Of a DNA stretch of 37,971 nucleotides, positions 1 to 7,942 are shown piece after piece. The notes below the pieces were generated by a model. It had not been told where the DNA came from and made no database searches. It worked only from the letters and a program-made list of their open reading frames with translations. A program made the translations under genes and the position numbers. The DNA is taken from assembly GCA_035512595.1 (NCBI GenBank), contig DATKDU010000189.1:1-37971 (forward strand). Reading direction: 5' to 3'. The stretch's first letter is position 1. The number at the start of each line of letters is the position of its first letter. Source of the stretch: DATKDU01 sp035512595. Lineage in GTDB: Bacteria > Planctomycetota > Planctomycetia > Pirellulales > Pirellulaceae.

Positions 1-974
1 GACGCCAGAACAAATCGCATCGCCTGCTGCCGACGCGCCTCCCAGGCCGCCAGTGGCGCGGCCTGTTCGCGCCGGTCGAGATTCCGCCGCAGTTCATCCA
101 GTTGCCGCAGCAACGCCGCTCGATCCTCCAGTCGCGAGACACCCACCCCTTCCGCCTGATCAAGATCAGGCAGGCGAAACTCCGGATTGCGGCAGCTCGA
201 GTTGTTCCACCACGCCTTCGGGCCCGGGCCGGGCTGGCGCTCGGGATCGAGATTCGGATCGTCGTGGCTGTAGCAGTTGGGGCACGAGCCTCCCGCGTCG
301 GGCGCGTTGCACTTGGGGGCGAGGTCGACGCCGAGCCGATCGTACCGCGGACCGAGCAGTCCCGATTCGCGTCCTGGGTACTTCATGCCATTGGCACGCG
401 GCAATTCAATCATCGCCGGCAAACCGACGTCCGAGGCCGTCGGCGCGGCATAGGCGATCATCGATCCGATCGACGGCCAATGGATCCGCCCCGCTCGCGG
501 TTGGTTGATGGACGCGTTTGTGTCTCCCACGGGCAGCGATGTCGTGCCCGTGTGGAGCAGGTACATGCAACTCAGATGTTCGTTGCGGAACTCGCGCCCG
601 GCGATATGGTGCATGGTCCGCACGATGGAGAACATCCGCGACCGGGCCGCGAGCTTCGGCAGATGTTCGCAGAATAGCTCGCCGGGAATGGGCGTCTGCG
701 CCACGCCATATTCCCCACGAATCGCATCGGGCGCGTCGGGCTTCGGATCGAACGTCTCGTGCTGCGACGGACCGCCGGATTGATAGATGAACACGACTGA
801 CTTCGCCTGGCCGGGACGAATGCTCCCCGCCGCTTGTGCTTCCAACCGCAACAAGTCCGACAACCCCATCCCAACCAGGCTCATGCCACCCGCCTGCACC
901 AGAGCGCGGCGTCCAATCTGCGGATGATCTTCAGGGCGACAGCCCGCGCGGCGGTCTGGATTGGATGGCGGCAC
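1..974 (-). CDS. DUF1501 family protein, N-terminal part (runs off left edge)
   Basis: Reading the minus strand gives about 324 codons without a stop. Key stretches are GRRALVQAGGMSLVGMGLSD near residues 21-40 (a Tat-like twin-arginine leader), VVFIYQSGGPSQHETFDPKP, and later IVRTMHHIAGREFRNEHLS. These are hallmarks of planctomycete DUF1501 proteins, which have an alkaline-phosphatase/sulfatase-like fold and are exported; their exact substrates are unknown. I chose the GTG start at 974 because AAGGGAG lies 7 bases upstream and an in-frame TGA sits just above it; no ATG exists in between. The C-terminus is outside the window. DUF1501 genes usually follow a DUF1549/DUF1553 cytochrome gene. Here no such gene lies upstream; the adjoining DNA is degenerate. 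Family assignment is secure, function is not. Confidence 0.9.
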   Translation of the reverse strand, partial: MPPSNPDRRAGCRPEDHPQIGRRALVQAGGMSLVGMGLSDLLRLEAQAAGSIRPGQAKSVVFIYQSGGPSQHETFDPKPDAPDAIRGEYGVAQTPIPGELFCEHLPKLAARSRMFSIVRTMHHIAGREFRNEHLSCMYLLHTGTTSLPVGDTNASINQPRAGRIHWPSIGSMIAYAAPTASDVGLPAMIELPRANGMKYPGRESGLLGPRYDRLGVDLAPKCNAPDAGGSCPNCYSHDDPNLDPERQPGPGPKAWWNNSSCRNPEFRLPDLDQAEGVGVSRLEDRAALLRQLDELRRNLDRREQAAPLAAWEARRQQAMRFVLA

Positions 975-1682
975 TGTGGTGCTCCCTTCGATATCGTCTC
1001 AGTTGGCCGAGCCTCGGCTTCGCATCATTTATAGCCGATGCGTTAACGTTCCGACACGCGAAAGCGCGGGCCTTTCAGGACAAACTTCCGCTGGGCCTGA
1101 TGCTCACGGCCGTCATTCAGAAGCTATTGCGCAACGCGTTTCTGGCAGATCGCGCCTGGGAGATGGCTACTGCCGAGCCTGGCTCAAGACGGAAATGGAG
1201 GGCCAGACTGGCTGACCTGCACAGCACCTGCTTCGAGGCTTGGCAGAGAAAAGGCTGGATGAGCGGTGCGCCGCCGCGGTTCGTAAGTATGAACTGGACC
1301 GGTTGCGGCTCGAAACCCGGAGACTCGAGGCCGAAGCACGAGTGTGGCAGGCCAAAGCGAAAGCAAACGTGACCGATCCGGAACCGACGACCAACCAAGT
1401 TGTGTCCCCCCCCACCGACACCAAGTCGGCAGTAACAGGGGCACGACGCGAGAAACAAGCAGCTCCGCGGTCGGCTTAGCCTGCATTTCTCGCTGCGCAG
1501 GAGAAAGGGGCGACCGGCCGGCCTTCGTCGACCATGAGCTCGATGGCCGCCTTGTAGGCTCCGTAGTGGTCCCCGTGTCTGTGCGACATCGAGCGAATCA
1601 GGGAAAATTGTCGGCGACCTACGGCTGCGACGCCATCGTCTATCTGGATCAAAACCATTGCCCGTCGTAGGAAGAACCCTTT
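975..1682. other. Gene-poor stretch with two weak short frames
   Basis: I recognise no family here. A plus-strand frame at 1240-1479 (TTG start, 79 residues) has a charged, coiled-coil-like first half (ELDRLRLETRRLEAEARVWQ). A different plus frame immediately upstream (about 1060-1260) also reads protein-like, so this may be a frameshifted remnant. A minus-strand frame at 1476-1658 encodes 60 residues including SLIRSMSHRHGDHYGAYKAA. Neither has a convincing ribosome binding site. I would not call either a gene without homologues. Confidence 0.3.
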
Positions 1683-1928
1683 TCAGTCTTCCACCGCGAC
1701 GACCTGATCGGTCGGGATGCGGACGTACGTGCCGTCCGACATTTCCGTTAACCGAACCAGGCAAAGCAGATCCTCAATCTCGCATAAACGCCCAAACTGG
1801 CCGCGGAATGGCCCCTGCGTGATGCGAATGCGGTCGCCAGCGCGCACGTCTGCTAAGGCAGCGACATCGGTGGATTGGAAGGAAGGGGTCAGGGGATCGG
1901 CACGAAGCGATCCGGTGAGAAGGCGCAT
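1683..1928 (-). CDS. NusG-like KOW-domain fragment, probably a decayed gene
   Basis: The 81-residue product carries a KOW motif: VRAGDRIRITQGPFRGQFG at about residues 28-46, followed by strands ending in VRIPTDQVVAVED. This matches the C-terminal domain of NusG/RfaH-type transcription elongation factors, in which KOW contacts ribosomal protein S10 or Rho. A normal NusG is about 170-180 residues, with an N-terminal NGN domain that binds RNA polymerase. That domain is missing here. The same frame stays open upstream to 1973, reading RFIGVPSSRPIHGIA, which resembles the end of an NGN domain. It is then cut by a TGA at 1974-1976. No good ribosome binding site precedes the ATG at 1928. I infer an N-terminally decayed NusG paralogue; a short stand-alone KOW protein is the alternative. 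Confidence 0.5.
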   Translation of the reverse strand: MRLLTGSLRADPLTPSFQSTDVAALADVRAGDRIRITQGPFRGQFGRLCEIEDLLCLVRLTEMSDGTYVRIPTDQVVAVED

Positions 1929-2527
1929 GGCAATACCGTGGATTGGGCGGGACGACGGAACCCCAATGAACCGTCATCCATCCTGGCTGGAAATCTCAGC
2001 GGACGGCATTCGCTGGCTTACCGCTGCCCGAATGCTGTCACAACCACTGACCGCCATCTTCCTGGTCGGCAGGCGACTTGCCCTATTCGCACCTCGATGC
2101 GAGGTCGGCGACCGACGGCGGCATAGACCCAAACGCATGGATTTACTCCTTGTACTCACGGTGGGGAGAAATTGCATCGGGACCGGCTAGTGAAGCGAGG
2201 CACCGCTCTCCGAAGAACATCGGCGCAGGTGCTGGCGGACGCCTGAACTCCTTTCCCTGCTGATCTTTACGCTTACGATTGCCGCATCGTCGCCGCTCCA
2301 AGCGACGAAGCGGGCGATTTCCAGCGGTCCATCAATTGGCCCGCTCGATCGGGCTGAGTTCGGGCACGTCGGCGTCCGAGCAGTCGCGCTTCTTCCACCT
2401 CGATGACGACCAGCCGCTGCTGGCTCGCGACAGCAGGCTGCGACAGGTGACGGCTGCATTCGCCTTGGCCGCGCGGTAAGCTGCTATCCCCCTTCCCGTT
2501 TCGCCCCCGCCTCCACGAGGACCGGCC
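1929..2527. other. Mostly non-coding stretch upstream of the SGNH gene
   Basis: On the minus strand an AAGGAG sits 7 bases before an ATG at 2138 that opens a 54-codon frame. This frame ends at the TGA at 1974-1976 and is in register with the KOW fragment below it, so it may mark the original start of the decayed NusG-like gene. Its residues do not resemble an NGN domain. The rest (about 2190-2510) contains only short frames without start signals, and I could not point to a convincing promoter for the downstream gene cluster. Confidence 0.35.
2517..2520 (+). promoter_or_regulatory. Ribosome binding site of the SGNH gene
   Basis: GAGG lies 7 bases before the ATG at 2528 and supports that start. 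Confidence 0.7.
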
Positions 2528-4021
2528 ATGAAACCCACCCGGCTTTTTGCCTGGTCACTTGCGTTCCTGTCCGTCGCGCTTCTGTTGGCTCTGCCCGTAG
2601 CGGCTGACGAGACCCCGGACTGGGTTCGGCCGATGCAGGAGGTCCACGCACGCTTCTGCGGCACTCCCGGTACGTTTGCCATGTTTGGCGATTCAATCAG
2701 CGTGTCGCAGGCCTTCTGGTCCCCGCTGCGCGGGGAGCCGCAGGGACTGTCGGACGACGCGGCTGCCGCCCACCAGCGGGTCACAACGTATCTGCGACCG
2801 GAGTGCTGGAGCGAGTGGCGAGGAGCCGAGCATGGCAACGAGGGGGGGATGACCATCCGCTGGGCCCACGAGAACGTACAGACGTGGCTGAAGAAGCTCA
2901 ATCCCGAAACGGCCGTCGTTATGTTCGGCAGCAACGACCTGGGACAGCTTGAGGCCAAGGAGTTCGAGCAGAAGACGGCCGAGGTCGTCGATCGCTGCCT
3001 GGAAAATGGCACCGTCGTCCTGCTCACGACGCTGCCGCCGCGGAGCGGGCTGGCGGAACAATCAAAACAGTTTGCCGAGGCGGTCCGTCGCGTCGCCCGG
3101 CAGAAGCGAGTACCGCTGATCGACTACCAGGCCGAAATCCTCAAGCGCCGTCCGGACGATTGGGACGGCTCGCTGCCGCAGTTCAAGGAGGTCGAGGGGA
3201 GTGAATACGAAGTGCCGACGTTGATTTGCCGCGACGGCGTCCATCCCAGCTTCCCCAAGGCGCACCAGGACTTTTCGGACGAAAGCCTGAGCAAGAACGG
3301 CTATCAACTCCGCACGTACCTGACGCTGCTGGCGTATGACGACGTGCTGAAGCTGGTGTGCGGCGTGGCCGGTGGCCAGGCGGCCGTCGACGTCGCTTCG
3401 GCAACGGTCACGCTGAAGCAGCGGGACTCGATCATCTTCTTCGGTGATTCGCTGACGCAGCTTGCCGGCCAGGAGAAGCCGGCGGAGCACGTCACCAAGG
3501 GATATGTCCGCATCGTTCGCGAGAAGCTGCGCGAGACGCACAAGGATTTGAACGTGATGGTGGACTGGGTGGCCACCAGCGGCCACACCGTCCCCGACCT
3601 GCTCAAGCGGGTCGATAACGACGTCATCGTCAAGAAGCCGACGATCGTCTTCATCCAGATCGGCTGCAACGACGCCCGCCGCCTCCCCCGCGAAACCTTC
3701 GAGAAAGGTCTCGAGGAGCTGATCGACAAGCTCCAGGACGCCGGCATTCAGGTCATCCAGTGCTCGCTCACCAGCGTCGGCGAGAAGCACGACGGCACCA
3801 ATCAGGACGGCCCGAAACTGGAAGAGTTCGCCCAGGTCGCGCGGGAAATTGCCGCGAAGAAACAACTTCCTCTCAATGACCTCCGCAAGGCGTTCGTCGC
3901 CTACTGGAAGGAGCACAACACGGAGAATAAGCCGCACGGCCTGTTGACCTACGACGGCAACCACTTCAACCAGCAAGGCCACGACTTCGTAGCCGAGCAG
4001 ATGCTCAAGAAGCTGAAGTGA
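2528..4021 (+). CDS. Exported protein with two tandem SGNH/GDSL hydrolase domains
   Basis: The 497-residue product begins with a Sec signal peptide (hydrophobic core about residues 7-25, likely cleavage after AVAA). Two complete SGNH-hydrolase domains follow. The first has FGDS (nucleophile Ser56), GSND (134-137) and DGVH (Asp236/His239). The second has FGDS (Ser308), GCND (379-382) and DGNH (Asp476/His479). Both therefore keep all the Ser, Asn and Asp-His signatures. Family members are lipases, esterases or carbohydrate deacetylases. Together with the polysaccharide-type neighbours, removal of acyl groups from a glycan is a reasonable guess, but the substrate cannot be read from sequence. 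It is the first gene of a cluster; the next starts 27 bases after its stop, which suggests an operon. Two active copies in one chain are unusual. Confidence 0.88.
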   Translation: MKPTRLFAWSLAFLSVALLLALPVAADETPDWVRPMQEVHARFCGTPGTFAMFGDSISVSQAFWSPLRGEPQGLSDDAAAAHQRVTTYLRPECWSEWRGAEHGNEGGMTIRWAHENVQTWLKKLNPETAVVMFGSNDLGQLEAKEFEQKTAEVVDRCLENGTVVLLTTLPPRSGLAEQSKQFAEAVRRVARQKRVPLIDYQAEILKRRPDDWDGSLPQFKEVEGSEYEVPTLICRDGVHPSFPKAHQDFSDESLSKNGYQLRTYLTLLAYDDVLKLVCGVAGGQAAVDVASATVTLKQRDSIIFFGDSLTQLAGQEKPAEHVTKGYVRIVREKLRETHKDLNVMVDWVATSGHTVPDLLKRVDNDVIVKKPTIVFIQIGCNDARRLPRETFEKGLEELIDKLQDAGIQVIQCSLTSVGEKHDGTNQDGPKLEEFAQVAREIAAKKQLPLNDLRKAFVAYWKEHNTENKPHGLLTYDGNHFNQQGHDFVAEQMLKKLK

Positions 4022-4039
4022 TCTGCGGCAGTTGGTGAC

Positions 4040-4043
4040 GGAG
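4040..4043 (+). promoter_or_regulatory. Ribosome binding site of the PVC-type haem protein
   Basis: GGAG is 5 bases before the first of two adjacent ATG codons (4049) and 8 before the second (4052). Either could be used; the difference is one residue of the signal peptide. Confidence 0.6.
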
Positions 4044-4048
4044 ATTTC

Positions 4049-7000
4049 ATGATGCGTTTGCAACGAGTGTCAACGTTTTTGCTGTCATTGCTCATTGGGA
4101 TCTGGTCCTTGGTCGATCCGGCGGCGGCCGGTGATGATGCAGTTTCTGATAAGCCAACCACCGGTCCAGCGACCGAAAAACTCTTCCCGCCGCTCGTCGT
4201 CCCCGACGGCTTCCAGGCGACGCTGTTTGCCTGCGACCCGCTGATTGAATATCCGTCCGCAATTGCCGTCGGCCCGAAGGACAAACCGGGTTCAATCTTC
4301 GTCGCCATCGACTACATGACCGGCCTGGGGACCGAAATCGTCCGCCGCGATGAAATTCGACTGATCGAGGACGTCGATCGCGACGGATACGCCGACAAAG
4401 CGACCGTGTATGCCGGCGGATTCAACTCGATCATGGGGATGACGTTTCACGGCGACACGTTGTACGTCATGCACGCTCCGTTCTTGACGTCACTGCGCGA
4501 TGCCAACGGCGACGGCAAGGCTGACGAGCGGCGCGACCTGCTTTCGGGACTGGGACTGCCGCCGGAAGAGAACGACGTGCGGCTCCACTGCGCCAACGGC
4601 GTGGCGATGGGGCACGATGGCTGGCTCTACCTGGCCCTCGGCGACCACGGCTGCGATGTGCCGCGGCCGGAGGGGGATCGGCTGAACTATCACGGCGGCG
4701 GCATTCTCCGCTGCCGCCGCGACGGACGCGACCTGCACCTGTTTGCCGGCGGCCTGCGGAACATCTACGACGTGGCGCTCGACGACGATTTGAACGTGTT
4801 CGTGCGCGACAATGAGAACGACGGCGGCGATTACAAGATCCGGGTCTGCTACAGCTTCCACGGCGCGGACCACGGCTATCCGTATCTCTACTACGAGCGG
4901 CCGGAGGAGGCGTTGCCGCCGCTGGCCGACCTGGGGCTCGGGTCGTCCGCCGGCGGCGCGGCGTATCTCGAGCGGCATTTCCCCGTCGAATATCACGGCA
5001 GCCTGTTCTTTTGCGAGTGGGGAAAGTCGGTCGTGAACTACCGGCCGCAGCGCGCGGGTTGCGGCTTTGCGCCGCTGGCGGAGATCCAATTCGCGGCCGG
5101 CGCCGAGAACGACCCGTACGGCTTCAAGCCGACCGACTTGATCGTCGATCGCGACGGCTCGCTGGTCGTCGCCGACTGGTGCGACGGCCAGCGCCCCAAG
5201 CGCGGCCGCGGCCGAGTTTACCGGATCACCCATCGTAGGGCGAGCGCCTCGCCTGCCAAGAATCCTTCCGCGGCAGGCAGGACGCCTGCCCCACAATCGC
5301 CGATCAGCCAGCTCGACTCGCAGAGTTATTTCGAGCGCGTCGAAGCCCAGGATGAAATCTCCGCGCGCGGGCGGGAAGGAATCCAGGAGCTTCGAGAGGC
5401 CCTCGACGAAAAGAACCGCTTCGGCGTTCTCGCCCGCACTCACGCCGTCTGGATTTTCGCGCGCGACGGCAGCGAAGCGGCCTGCGAGAAGCTGTTCGAA
5501 CTGGCCGAGTACGACGATGACGCCCGCGTGCAGGTCCAGGCCGTGCGCGCCCTGGCCGATCTTTACGACCCGGCCCTAGCCGGTGGTCGACTCCATGGGC
5601 CGTCCGCCGATCCCGCGATTGCCGCGCGGCTGGCCAAACTGGCCGTCGGCAAGGATCCTCGCGTCCTCCTGGCGATCGTGATCGCCGTCGGGAGGCTCAA
5701 GTGGCCTGAATCGCCCGAGTGGCTGCGCAAGATGCTGGCCGGCCGGCGCGACGTGGAACCGTTCCTCGCCCACGCCGCTATGCAGACCCTCCGCCGCAGC
5801 GGCAATTGGCCGCTGGTGCTCCCCTTGCTCGACTTGCCCGGGGATGCGCCGATCCGGACGATCGCTCTCCGCGCCGTCTCCGGGCAGTACGAATCAGAGA
5901 TTGCCGCGGGGCTGATCGAACGGTTGGATGGCCGGGACGTCCAGCGGCGGCTTGAGTCTGCCGACGCGCTGGCCCGGATCTGGAAGCGGCCGGGGCCGTG
6001 GGCGTACTGGGGCTACCGGCCTTCCCCGCGTGCGGCAAACAGCGTCACTTGGGACCAGACCGAGATGATCGATGCCGCACTGAACCGGCTGCTGGAAAAT
6101 TCGGACAACAATGCGCGTCTGGCCGTCCTGCGGCAATTGCAGCGCGAGCAGGTCCCGCCGCGGCTGGAGACGCTGGCCACCTGGGGCAAGGAAGAGCGCT
6201 CGGCCGAGGCGGTGTCGGCAATCCTGGCATCGCTGGCCGCGCATCCGGTCCAGGAGCGCCGAGCGGTCGCCGGCCGAATCGTCAGGGATCGTTTGCAATC
6301 GGCGGACAATCGCTTGTGGGCGCTTGCGCTCGTTGCGGGGGACGAGGACGAGATCCCTGCGGCTGACTTCGTGACTTTGGCCAGGTCGCTCGAGGACGGA
6401 GAAGTTCTCACCGAATTTTTGAAGCTGGCCCCCGACCACCGTAACGATCCGTCCCACTTCGATCGAGGCGCCGCAGCGATCTTGATCGACAAGCTCCAGT
6501 CCCCCGATACCACCGTGCGGACCGCTGCCATCGCCGCGCTGGTGAAGACGAAGCATCCGGCACTTGCCGACAAACTCCTGCCACTGCTGGACGATCCCCG
6601 GGCGCCGGTCCGCGCCGCGGCTGCGTCCGCGGCCGGAAGACTGAAGGTTCACGCGGCCACCGAGCGGCTGTTGGTCTTGGCCGCCCGGGACGAACCGCTT
6701 GTCCGCGCGGCCAGTCTTGAGGCGCTAACCGCACTGGGCCAGTCGCATGCCGCCCCGCTGGCAGCCCAGTCGCTGGATGATCCCTTGGCCCAAGCCGCCG
6801 CCCTGGCCTGCATGGCAGAGCTGGGGAGTGCAAGCGAAATGCCTGCGGTCATCGAGCTTTCCGGCCGCGATCTTTCCGAGCCGCTGGCCAGGCTCGCGGC
6901 ACGCGCGCTGGCGCGGTGGCAAGACCAGACCGGTCTTTCGGTGATGGATCGGGAGCAAGCCCGCCAGGCGCTTAGCAAGCTGCAAGGACGCAGCGGGCTG

Positions 7001-7915
7001 ATCATCGCCTGGCGCACGAGCGGACCGCTGTCCTCCGGTCAGGAACTCGAGGCGGCGCGCAAGACGGTCCTACCTTCGCCGCGTCTCGGCGACCAACGCT
7101 TTGCGCTCTGGCCCTTGTCGATTGCCGCTGGTCACGACGACCGCGTGATCCTGGCCGACGATTCGAACGCCGGCGCGACGTACCTCGCCTCTGCCGACGT
7201 CTTTCTCCTCGACCCAGCCAGTGTCCAATTCCTTGCCTCGGCCTCCGGAAGTTTTCGGGTCTGGCTCAACGGCAAACAAGTCTACCAGCAGGAGCAGCGG
7301 CGCGGTTTTTCGCCGGAATCGGACCGATTCGACGTGCCCCTTCCGGCAGGGCTCAATCGGATCGTCGTCGAGGTAACGAGTGCGGGCGGTGCCGCATTTC
7401 ACCTCCGCTTTCGCCGAAAAAACTCGACGGCCCAGCACGAACGGCTCATGCAGGCGGCTCTGTCGCGAACCGGCGACGTCGAGCGCGGCCGCAAGCTGTT
7501 TCTCGATGCCACCAAGACGCAGTGCATCAAGTGCCACCGGATCGACAGCCACGGGGAAAGGGTCGGCCCGGAGCTGACCGGACTGGGAGACCGCTTCTCG
7601 CGGATTCACATTGTGGAATCGATCCTCGAGCCCAGCCGCACGGTCACTCCCGGCTTTCAGACGCTGCTGGTGCGACTGGCCGATGGCCGGACGATCAGCG
7701 GCATTAAGATTGCCGAGGACGAGCGAATGCTGACGCTGGCGGACCAGAAGGGGGAGAAGCACGCTCTGGCCAAAACGGACATCGAAGAACAGAAGCCGCA
7801 GATGAAAAGCACGATGCCCGACAACCTGGCGCAGCAGTTCAACGTCGATCAGTTCGTCGATCTGATCACCTTCCTGGTCAGCCAGAAGCAGCACCGCCCG
7901 GGCGCAGCACGGTAA
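4049..7915 (+). CDS. PVC-type haem-binding CxxCH protein with beta-propeller and HEAT repeats
   Basis: The 1288-residue exported protein has a Sec signal peptide (about residues 1-27). A beta-propeller resembling membrane-bound sugar dehydrogenases follows (about 45-395; TIGR02604-type, with repeated GDG/DRDGDG turns). Next come a Pro/Ala linker (396-415), an alpha-helical HEAT-repeat region (about 440-960), a beta-sandwich (about 1010-1115, FRVWLNGKQVYQ) and a C-terminal cytochrome c domain (TIGR02603-type). The haem site is CIKCH at 1159-1163; Met1252 or Met1256 in MKSTMPDN is the likely distal ligand. Such proteins are found in Planctomycetes and Verrucomicrobia, sit outside the cytoplasmic membrane, and are thought to oxidise carbohydrates and pass electrons to a cytochrome chain; direct biochemistry is scarce. 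Its cluster partners are an SGNH hydrolase and a TIM-barrel protein, with gaps of 27 bases on both sides. Confidence 0.92.
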   Translation: MMRLQRVSTFLLSLLIGIWSLVDPAAAGDDAVSDKPTTGPATEKLFPPLVVPDGFQATLFACDPLIEYPSAIAVGPKDKPGSIFVAIDYMTGLGTEIVRRDEIRLIEDVDRDGYADKATVYAGGFNSIMGMTFHGDTLYVMHAPFLTSLRDANGDGKADERRDLLSGLGLPPEENDVRLHCANGVAMGHDGWLYLALGDHGCDVPRPEGDRLNYHGGGILRCRRDGRDLHLFAGGLRNIYDVALDDDLNVFVRDNENDGGDYKIRVCYSFHGADHGYPYLYYERPEEALPPLADLGLGSSAGGAAYLERHFPVEYHGSLFFCEWGKSVVNYRPQRAGCGFAPLAEIQFAAGAENDPYGFKPTDLIVDRDGSLVVADWCDGQRPKRGRGRVYRITHRRASASPAKNPSAAGRTPAPQSPISQLDSQSYFERVEAQDEISARGREGIQELREALDEKNRFGVLARTHAVWIFARDGSEAACEKLFELAEYDDDARVQVQAVRALADLYDPALAGGRLHGPSADPAIAARLAKLAVGKDPRVLLAIVIAVGRLKWPESPEWLRKMLAGRRDVEPFLAHAAMQTLRRSGNWPLVLPLLDLPGDAPIRTIALRAVSGQYESEIAAGLIERLDGRDVQRRLESADALARIWKRPGPWAYWGYRPSPRAANSVTWDQTEMIDAALNRLLENSDNNARLAVLRQLQREQVPPRLETLATWGKEERSAEAVSAILASLAAHPVQERRAVAGRIVRDRLQSADNRLWALALVAGDEDEIPAADFVTLARSLEDGEVLTEFLKLAPDHRNDPSHFDRGAAAILIDKLQSPDTTVRTAAIAALVKTKHPALADKLLPLLDDPRAPVRAAAASAAGRLKVHAATERLLVLAARDEPLVRAASLEALTALGQSHAAPLAAQSLDDPLAQAAALACMAELGSASEMPAVIELSGRDLSEPLARLAARALARWQDQTGLSVMDREQARQALSKLQGRSGLIIAWRTSGPLSSGQELEAARKTVLPSPRLGDQRFALWPLSIAAGHDDRVILADDSNAGATYLASADVFLLDPASVQFLASASGSFRVWLNGKQVYQQEQRRGFSPESDRFDVPLPAGLNRIVVEVTSAGGAAFHLRFRRKNSTAQHERLMQAALSRTGDVERGRKLFLDATKTQCIKCHRIDSHGERVGPELTGLGDRFSRIHIVESILEPSRTVTPGFQTLLVRLADGRTISGIKIAEDERMLTLADQKGEKHALAKTDIEEQKPQMKSTMPDNLAQQFNVDQFVDLITFLVSQKQHRPGAAR
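5236..5293. repeat. Double palindromic element inside the coding sequence
   Basis: Two perfect hairpins with 6-base stems and 3-base loops lie in tandem: GGCGAG-CGC-CTCGCC at 5239-5253 and GGCAGG-ACG-CCTGCC at 5276-5290. The wider 22-base arms (5236-5257 and 5272-5293) are also inverted copies of each other, matching at 16 of 22 positions. The element is read in frame as a Pro/Ala-rich linker between the propeller and the HEAT repeats. The core GGCAGGACGCCTGC recurs at 36320-36333 in the kinase gene. Confidence 0.7.
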
Positions 7916-7927
7916 CATACGTTGACG

Positions 7928-7933
7928 AAGGAG
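7928..7933 (+). promoter_or_regulatory. Ribosome binding site of the TIM-barrel gene
   Basis: AAGGAG lies 9 bases before the ATG at 7943. It falls inside the reading frame if the TTG at 7922 were used, which argues for the ATG. Confidence 0.65.
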
Positions 7934-7942
7934 ACCCAACGC

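Noticed and set aside
2195..2402. Plus-strand open frame with a hydrophobic stretch (LLSLLIFTLTIAAS)
   Set aside because: There is no start codon or ribosome binding site in frame, and the rest of the frame is not protein-like.
7922..7942. TTG start for the TIM-barrel protein
   Set aside because: The AAGGAG lies inside this extension and fits the ATG at 7943.
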